Below, one piece after another: positions 19,067-27,980 of a stretch of DNA of 64,000 nt; the first letter of the stretch is position 1; the number at the start of each line of letters is the position of its first letter. The notes under the pieces were generated by a model. That model searched no databases. It saw nothing but the letters and a program-made list of their open reading frames with translations, and was not told the origin of the DNA. Origin of the DNA: Sutcliffiella halmapala (lineage in GTDB: Bacteria; Bacillota; Bacilli; Bacillales; Bacillaceae_I); contig NZ_KV917375.1 of NCBI RefSeq assembly GCF_002019665.1, forward strand, positions 4,229,445-4,293,444, in the 5' to 3' direction. Position numbers and translations under genes: made by a program.

Positions 19067-19253
19067 GAATGGTAGTTTTTAATTGATGTGGTGATAGATA
19101 AAACAATATCTATTCACTAACTAACATTATGGAGTAGGCGCAAACCCGTGTTCTTAACATTTCGCGTGAAAAAACATAACCAAATAAACCTCGACATTTA
19201 GCCGAATGTTCGTTTTTTCGACACGCACGTATTAAATTACGTTAGTTAAGAAC
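19067..19253 (-). ncRNA. Structured leader RNA (candidate attenuator)
   Basis: Several nested complementary pairs on the minus strand: GTTCTTAAC (19245-19253) with GTTAAGAAC (19150-19158), 9 bp; inside it GCGTG-TC-GAAAAAAC (19212-19226) with GTTTTTTCACGC (19164-19175), 12 bp with a small bulge; hairpin ACATT/AATGT (19194-19198 with 19205-19209); hairpin ACGTA/TACGT (19227-19231 with 19238-19242); hairpin GTGAATAGATA/TATCTATCAC (19091-19117). The AACTAAC at the end of the short ORF can alternatively pair with GTTAGTT near 19121, so mutually exclusive folds are possible. I do not recognise a known riboswitch. Confidence 0.6.
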
Positions 19254-19267
19254 GATACCTTCCATAA
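19244..19267 (-). CDS. Seven-codon leader ORF (M-E-G-I-V-L-N)
   Basis: Minus strand: ribosome binding site AAAGGAG, eight bases, then ATG and seven sense codons (MEGIVLN) ending in TAA. Its last codons and stop coincide with the 5' arm (GTTCTTAAC, and overlapping AACTAAC) of the leader stems, the arrangement found in translation-coupled attenuators where a stalled ribosome re-folds the downstream RNA. The peptide is too short for homology arguments. Confidence 0.5.
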
Positions 19268-19297
19268 AACATACTCCTTTGTATAGCAGATGCTTCC

Positions 19298-19326
19298 ATT
19301 ATATACAAAAAGTCAATGACTGTCAC
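19298..19326 (-). promoter_or_regulatory. Sigma-A promoter of the MutS2-like leader
   Basis: Minus strand: -35 GTGACA (19321-19326), 17-bp spacer, perfect -10 TATAAT (19298-19303). Predicted start about 19291, about 20 nt before the short leader ORF. Confidence 0.7.
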
Positions 19327-19401
19327 TACTCAAAGTAGTACTTTTAAAGATTTTCCAAAACCACCATCTGAAGTAAGCATTTGAATAATCTTCTCTGTTG
19401 C

Positions 19402-20013
19402 TTATACTCTCTTCTCTAAATCCTTTGCCGTTTTACTTGTCTCCACTTCTTTTTCATCCTTCAGCGTTCCAAATAATACATCAACAAATGGAGTGGAGAC
19501 TCCATACCAGTAATTTTCATTTTTAAAATGATGTAGAATATGCATCTTCTTGACCCATTTCCCAAATTTCGATTTCGGTTTAATTGGCCGATGCGCGACA
19601 TAATGTTTCCATTCATAGAGTAATAGCATCGTCTTTAAGCCAGCAGCAAACGTTAATGTCAGCCAAAGGTTTCCGGCAATAAAATAAAATACTAATACTA
19701 AGACAGATAAATTTGGAATGCTATACCATAAGGGTAAAAATAAGAGATGCAGATTATTCGGGTCTGTATGATGATCGTAATGTAAGCGTTTTAGCATCTT
19801 TAAAAAGAAAGGGTGCTTCGGTGGTTTTAAATGAAACAAAAAACGATGTGTCAGATACTCACTGAACATAAACACAAGTAACCCAACAACAAATAAAATC
19901 ACACTCCACCAAGTCAAACCACGCCATACTTGGACAGATACATTCAATGCGATTAATCCTATTAAAATCGTAATATCAGGAAACAAAAAGAACTCCTTAT
20001 AAAATCTCCTCAT
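19402..20013 (-). CDS. Fatty acid hydroxylase / sterol desaturase superfamily membrane protein
   Basis: About 203 aa with four membrane helices and the three histidine clusters of the di-iron fatty acid hydroxylase superfamily: HRFLFH (about 56-61), HYDHH (about 78-82), and HILHH (about 158-162), with an additional HYVAHRP. These clusters bind the di-iron centre that hydroxylates or desaturates lipid chains. The Lys/Glu-rich C-terminus is cytoplasmic. The gene starts 18 bases after the FadR-type regulator stop, so they form an operon, which suggests lipid-responsive control. The substrate is unknown. Confidence 0.82.
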   Translation of the reverse strand: MRRFYKEFFLFPDITILIGLIALNVSVQVWRGLTWWSVILFVVGLLVFMFSEYLTHRFLFHLKPPKHPFFLKMLKRLHYDHHTDPNNLHLLFLPLWYSIPNLSVLVLVFYFIAGNLWLTLTFAAGLKTMLLLYEWKHYVAHRPIKPKSKFGKWVKKMHILHHFKNENYWYGVSTPFVDVLFGTLKDEKEVETSKTAKDLEKRV

Positions 20014-20031
20014 CAGCCTACTCTCCTTTTC

Positions 20032-20709
20032 CTATTTTATTTTAGTTTGTTCTATCCACATCTGAATGCTTTTTTCCATCATCGTAGTTACTAAATATTC
20101 CGCCTGACTACCATCCCCTGTTAAACTTGCTAACATAAGCTCTCGATAGTATTCACGTGATGCTTGACGATACGAATCTTGATAGAAGTAGTGGGTCGCC
20201 ATTTTTATATACAACTGCTGAAAACTGTTTAAGATTAATAGATAAATAGGGTTAGGTGACGCCGCTGCGAGCCCCCTTTGAAGACGCCAATCATATAGAG
20301 CAAACGCCTTTGCCTCATCTGGAACATTTTCGCTTTCTTTTAACAACGCAATTACAGCAAGTGGTTTGTGTGTCACAGCATCCTTCACATAAGCAGGTGA
20401 CAAGCTTTTTCTTAATTCTAATAAGTGAATGATAAAGTCATTAGGAATACTTTCTTCCTCCCCTAACAAATGGACGATGGTCATTAAATTTCCATCCTTC
20501 CAGTAATCATTGACCACAGCTCTTTGCCCACTTCGGATTGTTAACCAACCATCCCTTTCTAATCGCTGTAATACCTCCCGAATCACCGGTCTACCCACAC
20601 TAAATTCTGTTGCTAATTCCCGTTCAGAAGGCATTTTGGTACCTGGTACATACTCTTCATTTAAAACTTTACGAATAAACTCTTTTTCAATTTTATCTGT
20701 TACTCTCAC
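20032..20709 (-). CDS. FadR-subfamily GntR transcriptional regulator
   Basis: About 225 aa. N-terminal winged HTH (PSERELATEFSVGRPVIREVLQRLERDGWLTI, residues about 25-60) and an all-helical effector domain. The start is GTG preceded by AGGGGTG. The effector domain may be of FadR type as in acyl-CoA-sensing regulators; the usual metal-binding FCD histidines are not obvious. Its own operator pair lies just upstream, and the fatty-acid-hydroxylase gene follows at 18 bp. Confidence 0.82.
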   Translation of the reverse strand: MRVTDKIEKEFIRKVLNEEYVPGTKMPSERELATEFSVGRPVIREVLQRLERDGWLTIRSGQRAVVNDYWKDGNLMTIVHLLGEEESIPNDFIIHLLELRKSLSPAYVKDAVTHKPLAVIALLKESENVPDEAKAFALYDWRLQRGLAAASPNPIYLLILNSFQQLYIKMATHYFYQDSYRQASREYYRELMLASLTGDGSQAEYLVTTMMEKSIQMWIEQTKIK

Positions 20710-20721
20710 TATTACACCCCT

Positions 20722-20763
20722 AAACTGGTAATACCAAATTTATAATTGGTATTACCAGTTTAT
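20722..20763. promoter_or_regulatory. Twin FadR/GntR-type operators
   Basis: TGGTAATACCA at 20726-20736 and TGGTATTACCA at 20747-20757. Each is a TGGT-N3-ACCA dyad of the GntR/FadR type, their centres are 21 bp apart (two helical turns), and together they form one larger perfect palindrome. Position just upstream of the regulator gene indicates autoregulation. Confidence 0.8.
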
Positions 20764-20828
20764 ACATCCAAAAAAGTAAAATGCAACAATTTTCTGAAAT
20801 TATAGATAAAAGTTTAATCGCATACAAA

Positions 20829-20859
20829 AAAACCTGTTTCCAATCTACGAAACAGGTTT
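20829..20859 (-). terminator. Terminator of the SDR gene
   Basis: Perfect 11-bp stem AAACCTGTTTC/GAAACAGGTTT with an 8-base loop and T-run on the minus strand. Confidence 0.8.
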
Positions 20860-20919
20860 CTAGTAGGAATTTATTTGAATCTGAGAACTTAACAAGAAAA
20901 ACTATGAAGATATAGAGCT

Positions 20920-21669
20920 TTATATCCCAAATGTATTTCCACCATTAACAGATAGCGACTGACCCGAAATAAAGCTAGATTCACTTGAAGATAAAAATAA
21001 AACGGCTGAAGCGATATCTTGCGGAACTCCTACTCTGCGCAAAGGAACCGTTTCAGCATAACCACTCGGGTCTATACCAGCATGCCTCTCGACTGGAACA
21101 AAACCTGGGTTAATTAGATTTACTGTAATTCCATAAGGACCTAATTCACTCGCCCAAGAGCGAGTCATTCCTAGTTGAGAAGATTTTGCCGTGACATAAC
21201 TAGAAAAATTGGAATTTCCTAATTGAATCACTTCACTACCGATATTGATAATTCTCCCTTCTTGCTTTTGCTTCATTCCAGACAAGACTGCTTTTGTAAG
21301 GAGCAAAGGGGCCTTAACGAAAAAATCGAGTTGATCGAGGTAGTCTTTCCATGTACTATCTTCTATCGACAATTCAGGTTGAGGGCCTGTCGCATTATTC
21401 ACTAAAATATCAATGGTACCCCCGCATTGCTCTTCCGAATCTTGAATAAGCTCTTTTACCATCACTTCGTTTGTGATATCCGCTTGAATAGCGAACGCTT
21501 TTCCCCCAGCCTCTTGAATAGCTGCGACTGTTTCGTTAGCGTGATTAGAATTATTTGCGTAATTCACAATAACTGTTGCTCCTGCTTCTGCAAGTGTTTT
21601 ACTTATAGTTTTACCAATTCCTCTTGAACCGCCCGTAACCAAAGCAATTTTACCTGATAATATTTTCAC
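20920..21669 (-). CDS. SDR family NAD(P)-dependent oxidoreductase
   Basis: About 249 aa classical short-chain dehydrogenase, similar to 3-oxoacyl-ACP reductases. It shows the cofactor motif TGGSRGIGK (TGxxxGxG, about residues 11-19), NNATG (structural NNAG-like), and the catalytic Ser-Tyr-Lys set (GSEVIQ, then SYVTAKSS with YxxxK). The NAG motif is altered to NAT. It starts with GTG after GGGTGA. A hairpin after the beta-glucosidase gene separates it from that operon. The substrate is unknown. Confidence 0.85.
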   Translation of the reverse strand: MKILSGKIALVTGGSRGIGKTISKTLAEAGATVIVNYANNSNHANETVAAIQEAGGKAFAIQADITNEVMVKELIQDSEEQCGGTIDILVNNATGPQPELSIEDSTWKDYLDQLDFFVKAPLLLTKAVLSGMKQKQEGRIINIGSEVIQLGNSNFSSYVTAKSSQLGMTRSWASELGPYGITVNLINPGFVPVERHAGIDPSGYAETVPLRRVGVPQDIASAVLFLSSSESSFISGQSLSVNGGNTFGI

Positions 21670-21703
21670 TAAATCACCCTACCTCTCTACTAAATAATAC
21701 TTA

Positions 21704-21737
21704 TAGAAAAAGACAGAAGTTCTGTTATTCTCCTGCC
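21704..21737 (-). terminator. Terminator of the beta-glucoside operon
   Basis: Minus strand: AAAGGCAGGAG/CTTCTGTCTTT with G-U pairs allowed and a T-run, about 15 bases after the GH1 stop. Confidence 0.65.
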
Positions 21738-21752
21738 TTTTATATCCTGCTA

Positions 21753-23096
21753 TTAGACTTCAAACCAGTTATTTTCGATCGTTTGTTTATACCAATAGAA
21801 ACTGTCTTTTTTGGTTCTTTCCAATGTGCGATAGTTCACATGGACAATCCCAAAGCGCATGCTATATCCCTCTGCCCACTCAAAGTTATCAAGTAGCGAC
21901 CACGTCAAATATCCTTTAATGTTAACACCGTTCTCCATACTTCTATTTAATGCAACTAGATGTTGTTTTAAATACTCTAATCTACCATGATCACTTACTC
22001 TTCCGTTCACTGGCTCATCGTTGTAACAAGATCCATTTTCCGTTATATAAATCGGTATCTGGCCATAATTTTCTGTAATATAGGTTAATACTTTATAGAA
22101 GCCTTCCGGATAGACATTCCAACCAATATCAGTTTTCTGATAGCCTTGATCTACTCTTTCATGATCAAATAGACCTTCATTTTCTTTATAACGACTAACA
22201 CTGCCTGTATAATAATTAATTCCTAAAAAATCGATTGGTTGATGAATGGTTTCTAAATCTCCTTCTTCAATCGGAATACTTATCCCTTTTTTCTCAAACC
22301 AACTAAGCATAAATTCTGGATAAGAACCTTTAAAAACTGGGTCAAAGAACCATTCTATAAACCAAGCATTCGCCCTAGTGCATGCCTCAATATCCGCTTG
22401 CCTTTGTGAGAAGGGTTCATTCCACTCCACATTTGGTGCATAACCTATTTGTCCCTCTATACCTAAAGTTCTAAAGCATTTCACTGCTACCCCATGAGCA
22501 ACATGTAAATGATGCGCTACATTTACAGCAAGTTGTAGGTCTTGGTTGCCTGGTGCATGCGCTCCAATATAGTTGGAAAGAAAGGAAACGCACCAAGGTT
22601 CATTAAAGGTAATCCAATGCTTTATTTTCCCTTTAAATTCATTAAACATTGTTTTGGCATAGACTTCAAAAGCATCGATGGTAGCACGTTCATTCCATCC
22701 ACCTTGATCTTGTAAAGCCTGTGGCAAATCCCAATGGTAAAGTGTACACAACGGTTCTATCCCATTAGCTAGAAGCTCATCTACAAAACGATGATAAAAA
22801 TCAAGTCCTTCTTGATTTACTTCACCTGTTCCGTTAGGAAAAATTCTTGGCCAAGCAATTGAAAAACGATACATACTTATGCCGAGATCTTTCATAATTT
22901 GGATATCCTCTTTATAGCGATGATAGCTATCACAAGCTACATCCCCATTATCCCCATTAACAACTTTACCAGGAGTCTTCGAGAAGGTATCCCAAATAGA
23001 CGCGCCTCTACCTCCTTCTTTATAGGCACCTTCTATTTGATAAGAAGCAGTCGCTGTACCCCATTTCATATCACGTGGAAATTGTATAATTGCCAT
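21753..23096 (-). CDS. GH1 family beta-glucosidase / 6-phospho-beta-glucosidase-type
   Basis: About 447 aa glycoside hydrolase family 1 TIM barrel, cytoplasmic (no signal peptide). Acid/base Glu in TFNEPWC (about 165), nucleophile Glu in YITENGSC (about 355), and the N-terminal FPRDMKWGTATASYQIEGA signature. It sits last in an operon with an ABC uptake system, not a PTS, so the substrate is probably an unphosphorylated beta-glucoside or cello-oligosaccharide; this makes a plain beta-glucosidase more likely than a phospho-glucosidase. GGAGG lies ahead of the ATG. Confidence 0.9.
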   Translation of the reverse strand: MAIIQFPRDMKWGTATASYQIEGAYKEGGRGASIWDTFSKTPGKVVNGDNGDVACDSYHRYKEDIQIMKDLGISMYRFSIAWPRIFPNGTGEVNQEGLDFYHRFVDELLANGIEPLCTLYHWDLPQALQDQGGWNERATIDAFEVYAKTMFNEFKGKIKHWITFNEPWCVSFLSNYIGAHAPGNQDLQLAVNVAHHLHVAHGVAVKCFRTLGIEGQIGYAPNVEWNEPFSQRQADIEACTRANAWFIEWFFDPVFKGSYPEFMLSWFEKKGISIPIEEGDLETIHQPIDFLGINYYTGSVSRYKENEGLFDHERVDQGYQKTDIGWNVYPEGFYKVLTYITENYGQIPIYITENGSCYNDEPVNGRVSDHGRLEYLKQHLVALNRSMENGVNIKGYLTWSLLDNFEWAEGYSMRFGIVHVNYRTLERTKKDSFYWYKQTIENNWFEV

Positions 23097-23167
23097 AAAG
23101 ATTACCTCCGATTTACATTTGTTGACGCTCCTTTTTATTGCTAGTTCGTTATAAAAAGTATATTCCT

Positions 23168-23770
23168 TTACAAAGTTTCGGTTGTCCTTACAAAGGAAAA
23201 GCTACAAATTGAATAAATTGCAAAAGCAGTAAGACTACCGCACACAAGCAAAAGTAACGGGAAGAAGTACATACCAATGAAAATGAGTGCTATCGTTAGC
23301 ACACAAAGAAGGGTTGTTCCAATTTTCCCGAGAGAATAGAACAAAGCATTCTTCAAAACTGATTTTATTGGTAATTCATAGTTTACTAATGTAGGAAATA
23401 AATAGATCGTAGTAAACAAATAGATCATGCCACAGAATAAAAGTAAGGAGATCAGCCATATTTTCCCCACGAACTCCAGTTCATTTATTAGATAAAAGTC
23501 TATCGCTATAACAAGACCAAGTAAGCTCCATATTGCACCAATCTTAAAGCTTTTCTGCCAGTTGTCTTTAAACAGTTTAAAAAAGGGTTTGATAATGCCA
23601 TAATCAACCCCTTCTGATTTCCATTTCCGAACCACGCCAAACAATGCTGTAGTTGCAGGGAAGATAGGAATAATCAATAGACAAAGTAACACCCAGACCA
23701 GATTTAAAAGGAGAAATGCCGTAAATATTTCTAACATTCGATACACATGGTTTCGTGTTATTTCTATCAT
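23168..23770 (-). CDS. YesL family protein (DUF624)
   Basis: About 200 aa with five to six hydrophobic helices. It matches the DUF624/YesL type, small membrane proteins found next to ABC carbohydrate transporters in Firmicutes; the pattern FGVVRKWKSEG near residue 45 is typical. Their exact role is unknown. The gene lies between lacI-type regulator and beta-glucosidase genes in the same orientation, so it is likely part of the same operon. Confidence 0.8.
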   Translation of the reverse strand: MIEITRNHVYRMLEIFTAFLLLNLVWVLLCLLIIPIFPATTALFGVVRKWKSEGVDYGIIKPFFKLFKDNWQKSFKIGAIWSLLGLVIAIDFYLINELEFVGKIWLISLLLFCGMIYLFTTIYLFPTLVNYELPIKSVLKNALFYSLGKIGTTLLCVLTIALIFIGMYFFPLLLLVCGSLTAFAIYSICSFSFVRTTETL

Positions 23771-23803
23771 CGTCCATCCCTCCTATTTTTGTTAAATGCC
23801 TAG

Positions 23804-24805
23804 TTAAGACTTTCGAACAACTAAATCTGGCTCTACTAAGACCGATTTTATTTCTGTAAGTCCATTTATTAGATCATTAAGCATATATGCAGCGAGCTTT
23901 CCGATTTTTTCCTTATCCTGTCTGACCGTCGATAATTGAGGATCACTATAACGGCAAGCTTCAATATCATCACAACCAATGAGTCTTATATCATTAGGTA
24001 CCGATAATCCCGCTTCTCTAATTGCGCGTAAGGCCCCTAAAGCCATCATATCCGATGCTGCGAACACTGCTTTTGGAATCGAATCTACTTGTAAGATATT
24101 TCGCATCGCCTCGTATCCACTTGCTTCATAAAAGTTTCCGTATTCCATCCACTCTTCCTTAATCGGCAATCCAAACTGCTGCATGGTATGAACAAAGCCT
24201 TCCCGACGTAATTCCGCAATGATCGACTCTTTCTTTCCACCAATATAGGCAATTTCCCGAATCGATTGTAAGTAGAGATATTCCACCACTTTTGCAGAAA
24301 CCTTCGAATTATCCGTCATAACATAGCTAGAATTAGGTCCAACTGTTTTAATGTCTACTCCAACACATGGGATGTCACTTTGCACTAATTCGTGGACAGC
24401 AGACTCAATCTCCTCACCAGCGATAATTAAGCAGCCATCTACATGAAAATGCCTGCATCTAGCTAAGTAGCTACCATTATCTTGTTGAAATTTTTCATTA
24501 GAAAATATAAGAATATCGTATCCCAGTAACCCTACTGCTTTTTTAAAGGCAGTAACTACCTCGTTGAAAAATGGATGATTAAAATCTACATTTATTTTCC
24601 CAGCATAAATTAAGCCAATTAGATTGGACTTTTTAGTCGCTAGAGCCTTTGCAGAAAAAGTAGGTTGATAGCCAGTATCTTGAATAATATCTAATACCTT
24701 TTTCCTCGTAAGCTCATTTACGCCGTTATAGTTATTTATTATTTTTGAAACAGTAGCAGGAGATACTCCCGCCATTTTTGCTATATCACGTATCGTTAAA
24801 CTCAT
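23804..24805 (-). CDS. LacI-family transcriptional regulator
   Basis: About 333 aa. N-terminal LacI helix-turn-helix with TIRDIAKMAGVSPATVSKII (residues 3-22) and the hinge KATK-like segment, then a periplasmic-binding-protein-like effector domain ending with RLIGCDDIEACRYSDPQLST. It probably represses the surrounding beta-glucoside transport operon until the sugar binds. Candidate operators are the palindromes at 28149, 28207 and 28297 upstream of the binding-protein gene. Confidence 0.9.
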   Translation of the reverse strand: MSLTIRDIAKMAGVSPATVSKIINNYNGVNELTRKKVLDIIQDTGYQPTFSAKALATKKSNLIGLIYAGKINVDFNHPFFNEVVTAFKKAVGLLGYDILIFSNEKFQQDNGSYLARCRHFHVDGCLIIAGEEIESAVHELVQSDIPCVGVDIKTVGPNSSYVMTDNSKVSAKVVEYLYLQSIREIAYIGGKKESIIAELRREGFVHTMQQFGLPIKEEWMEYGNFYEASGYEAMRNILQVDSIPKAVFAASDMMALGALRAIREAGLSVPNDIRLIGCDDIEACRYSDPQLSTVRQDKEKIGKLAAYMLNDLINGLTEIKSVLVEPDLVVRKS

Positions 24806-24835
24806 TAAAATCCCTCTTATCTGATTCCCTATTAA

Positions 24836-25681
24836 TTAGCTTTTCACAGCTCCCTGAGTCAAGCTTGAAATGAACATTTTATTGAACAATAAAAATACAA
24901 TAACAAGAGGCACTGTTGCCCAAAATGTTCCTGAAATAATCATACCATTGTCGCGAACATAGTTGTCAATTAGCGTTCTAATAGCGATTTGAATAGTATG
25001 AGAGGACTCTTCACGCAAGACTACAAGTGGCCATAGGAAGTCATTCCACATGTACATGAATTTAATAATAGCTAAGGTGGCAAATGCCGGAAGAATTACC
25101 GGTACTACAATGTTCCAATATATTCTAAAGTTAGAACAACCATCGATCTTAGCCGCCTCTAACAGGTCATCAGGAACGGCACTTTTAATATATTGTCTCA
25201 TCCAGAAAATACCGAAAGCATCGATTAAACCCGGAACTATTAATGCCTTTAAATCGTTTAACCAGCCAAGCTTTGTAATAATATAATAGGTTGGTATTAA
25301 TCCGAGCTGTGGTGGTATCATCATTGTTACTAAAATCGCTATAAAAAGAACATTTTTCCCTTTAAATTCGAACTTTGCAAAAGCAAATCCTGCAAGTGAA
25401 CAAAGAAAGAGAACTCCGATTGTTGTCACAGTGGCCACAATTAATGTGTTGAGCATCGCACCAAAGAAATCGATATTTGCTAACACATTGGAGAAATTTG
25501 TGACTAGTTCACTTCCGGGAAAAATTGCTGGTGGTACTTTATTAATCGCACTATTATGATTGGTAGCCATGACAAACATCCAATAAAAAGGAAAGATTGA
25601 TAGAAGCGATCCAGAAAATAGTAAAAAATAAAGAAAGAGTTTAGATATCGAAATCTTTTTCCTACGACTTGTAGTTTCCAT
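24836..25681 (-). CDS. Carbohydrate ABC transporter permease (MalG type)
   Basis: About 281 aa inner-membrane permease with six helices. It has the EAA loop ending EAAKIDGCSNFRIYWNIVVPVILPA (about 180-205) that contacts the ATPase. An in-frame GTG at 25690 forms part of the AGGGGGTG ribosome binding site; the ATG at 25681 six bases later is the start. No ATPase is encoded here, so the pump must share a common MsmX-type ATPase. Confidence 0.9.
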   Translation of the reverse strand: METTSRRKKISISKLFLYFLLFSGSLLSIFPFYWMFVMATNHNSAINKVPPAIFPGSELVTNFSNVLANIDFFGAMLNTLIVATVTTIGVLFLCSLAGFAFAKFEFKGKNVLFIAILVTMMIPPQLGLIPTYYIITKLGWLNDLKALIVPGLIDAFGIFWMRQYIKSAVPDDLLEAAKIDGCSNFRIYWNIVVPVILPAFATLAIIKFMYMWNDFLWPLVVLREESSHTIQIAIRTLIDNYVRDNGMIISGTFWATVPLVIVFLLFNKMFISSLTQGAVKS

Positions 25682-25693
25682 TGCTTCCACCCC

Positions 25694-26626
25694 CTATTTA
25701 CCGATTTTGTTTGTAATGTACATATTAATAGACGAAAAGATAATGATTAAGATAAACAAGACAATCGCGGTCGCAGAAGCTGGACCAAATGCCATGTTAA
25801 CAAAGGCTTCCCTCCAGAGATAAAGAACAACTGTCATTCCCTCTTCTCTAAATGTTCTTCCTAAAAACACAAGTGGTTCAGCAAAGATCTGTAAGGAACC
25901 AATGGTTGACAAGAATACAGTAAATATAATCATTGGTTTTAACATAGGTACTGTAATAAATCTAATTTGCTGAAAAAGCGTTGCTCCATCTATTTTTGCT
26001 GCCTCATATAGATCGTTAGGAATACTTTGTAGTCCCGCTAAATAAATGATGGTATTATATCCTACCCAACGCCAGAATATCATGGTCGCAATGGCGATTT
26101 TCACACCCCATCCTGTCGTTCCCCATGAGATTGGATCTATTCCAAACCATCCGATAATAACGTTCATTAATCCAAAGTCTTGATTGTTAAACATAATTCC
26201 AAAAACGATTGCAACAGCAACGGTAGACGTTACATATGGCAAGAAAATAGATACTCGGAAAAAGTTTTTAAATCGGACGATTGCTGAATTCAAAGCAAAA
26301 GCTAACAATATCGCAACGATCAGTTGGGGCACCGTTCCAAGCACTCCAATAATGATAGTATTGGATAATGATTTCCAAAACAATGGATCTGATAATACTA
26401 GTTGAAAATTCCGGAAACCAACAAACTCCATCTCTCCAAAACCATTCCAGCGTTGAAAGCCTAGATAAAAACTAAAAAGGATCGGAAATAGGCCAAATAT
26501 CGCAAAGAGAATAAAGAAAGGGGAAATATATAAATAAGCAGATATGGCGTTCTTTGTTTTCTCTTTCAGCCTTCTTTTGGGAGTTGGGAGTTTTTCCTGA
26601 GCTGGCTCAGTTTGAAGCATTGCCAT
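25694..26626 (-). CDS. Carbohydrate ABC transporter permease (MalF type)
   Basis: About 310 aa, six or more helices with an N-terminal cytoplasmic stretch (KRRLKEKTKNA). The EAA motif EAAKIDGATLFQQIRFITVPML lies near residues 210-230. It pairs with the MalG-type permease four codons downstream. The ATG at 26626, nine bases from AGGAG, is chosen over the ATG at 26632, which is too close to the ribosome binding site. Confidence 0.9.
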   Translation of the reverse strand: MAMLQTEPAQEKLPTPKRRLKEKTKNAISAYLYISPFFILFAIFGLFPILFSFYLGFQRWNGFGEMEFVGFRNFQLVLSDPLFWKSLSNTIIIGVLGTVPQLIVAILLAFALNSAIVRFKNFFRVSIFLPYVTSTVAVAIVFGIMFNNQDFGLMNVIIGWFGIDPISWGTTGWGVKIAIATMIFWRWVGYNTIIYLAGLQSIPNDLYEAAKIDGATLFQQIRFITVPMLKPMIIFTVFLSTIGSLQIFAEPLVFLGRTFREEGMTVVLYLWREAFVNMAFGPASATAIVLFILIIIFSSINMYITNKIGK

Positions 26627-26655
26627 CTTCATCCTCTCCTAACGTTTAAAATAGA

Positions 26656-26681
26656 CTACCTAGACAAATCTGCCTAGGTAG
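26656..26681 (-). other. Hairpin between binding-protein and permease genes
   Basis: CTACCTAG (26656-26663) and CTAGGTAG (26674-26681) form a stable stem with short loop, in the 70-bp gap between the two genes. T-run is not immediate, so this is more like an RNA-stabilising hairpin that lets the binding protein be made in excess of the permeases than a full terminator. Confidence 0.55.
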
Positions 26682-26696
26682 GTTCTTTAATAATGA

Positions 26697-27980
26697 TTAC
26701 TGTCGTTCTAATTGAGTTTTGATTCGCTTGAGTGCTTCTTCCCACTCCTTCTCTGGATCTGCTTTATTAACCGTTACATTTGTTAATGCTGTCACAAGCT
26801 CGGCGTTTACAATTGGATAATGTTTACCCATGTAAACTGGTTTTACAGCCTCAGCTGCTTCTGCAAAGATTTTAGCTGTCGGAAGATTATTGAAATATTC
26901 ATCTGTAAAGCTTGTAAATTCTTCTTCAGTATAAACAGATGGTGCAGAGGGGAATAAACCATTGTTAGAGAAGGATTTCAACTGCTGTTCTGGTGAAGTC
27001 AACCATTGGATGAAATCATACGCTTCCTCTGGATACTTTGATTCCTTTGGTATTGCAATAAAGGATCCACCCCAGTTTCCTGCACCCTCTGGCATCGTAG
27101 TTACAGCCCAATTACCTCCTGATTCAGGAGCATTACCCTTTATATTTGCTACCATCCAAGAAGGCGCAAGTAAGGTTCCATAGCTTCCATCTGCCATTGC
27201 AGCACCCCATTCAGGTGACCAAAGACCATTTTGACCAACTAGTCCTTCTTGAATTAGTTTGGTCGTAAAGTCATACGCTTCTTTCACATATGGAGAACTT
27301 TCAAGAATTAGTTCATCTTTTTCATTAAAGTATTGCTCTGGCGCCTGATCACGCACCGCATTGAATAATAACTCTGGACCATCTACAATATTTTTTCCTG
27401 TTTTCTCTTTTATTGTTTTTGCTAGTGTATGAAACTCTTCCCACGAATCTGCTAAGGCTGCTACTTCCGTTGGATCGGTTGGCAATCCAGCCTCTTCAAA
27501 AACATCCGTACGATAGAACATAGTAGTTGGACCAATATCCGTTGGAAGCCCTAATAGAAATTCTCCATCTGGTGTTTGAGCATTATTCCAAACCCAATCT
27601 AAGTAATTTGCTTCTAATTCATTAGCACCATAATCATTTAAGTTATTAAAACTATCTTTCGCATCTAAAAATTTAGCTACTTGACTAATTTCGATCATGG
27701 TTAAATCTGGTGCTCCACTACCAGCAGCAATAGACGTAAATAAGTTATTATGAAGGTCGTTCATTTCGGTAAAATTCACTTTAATCTGTACATCAGGATT
27801 ATCTTTCATATATTCTTCCGCTAAAATATCATAGCCTGCACTTCCAAATACCCAAAAATTCAGATTCACTTTTCCATTACTAGATTCAGTGGATGAATCA
27901 TCTCCACTACAAGCAGCCAAGATAAATGTGAGCATTGTTGCCGTAATTCCAATACTAAGCCATTTTTTAATCTTCTTCAT
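26697..27980 (-). CDS. ABC transporter extracellular sugar-binding lipoprotein
   Basis: About 427 aa family 1 solute-binding protein (MalE type), anchored by a lipobox LAAC at about residue 24 after a hydrophobic signal. The mature part shows NLNFWVFGS near the start and DFIQWLTSPEQQLKSFSNNGLFPS near the C-terminus, typical of oligosaccharide binding. It is first in the operon and is followed by a hairpin before the permeases. AGGGGGATTAGG stands ahead of the ATG. Confidence 0.92.
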   Translation of the reverse strand: MKKIKKWLSIGITATMLTFILAACSGDDSSTESSNGKVNLNFWVFGSAGYDILAEEYMKDNPDVQIKVNFTEMNDLHNNLFTSIAAGSGAPDLTMIEISQVAKFLDAKDSFNNLNDYGANELEANYLDWVWNNAQTPDGEFLLGLPTDIGPTTMFYRTDVFEEAGLPTDPTEVAALADSWEEFHTLAKTIKEKTGKNIVDGPELLFNAVRDQAPEQYFNEKDELILESSPYVKEAYDFTTKLIQEGLVGQNGLWSPEWGAAMADGSYGTLLAPSWMVANIKGNAPESGGNWAVTTMPEGAGNWGGSFIAIPKESKYPEEAYDFIQWLTSPEQQLKSFSNNGLFPSAPSVYTEEEFTSFTDEYFNNLPTAKIFAEAAEAVKPVYMGKHYPIVNAELVTALTNVTVNKADPEKEWEEALKRIKTQLERQ

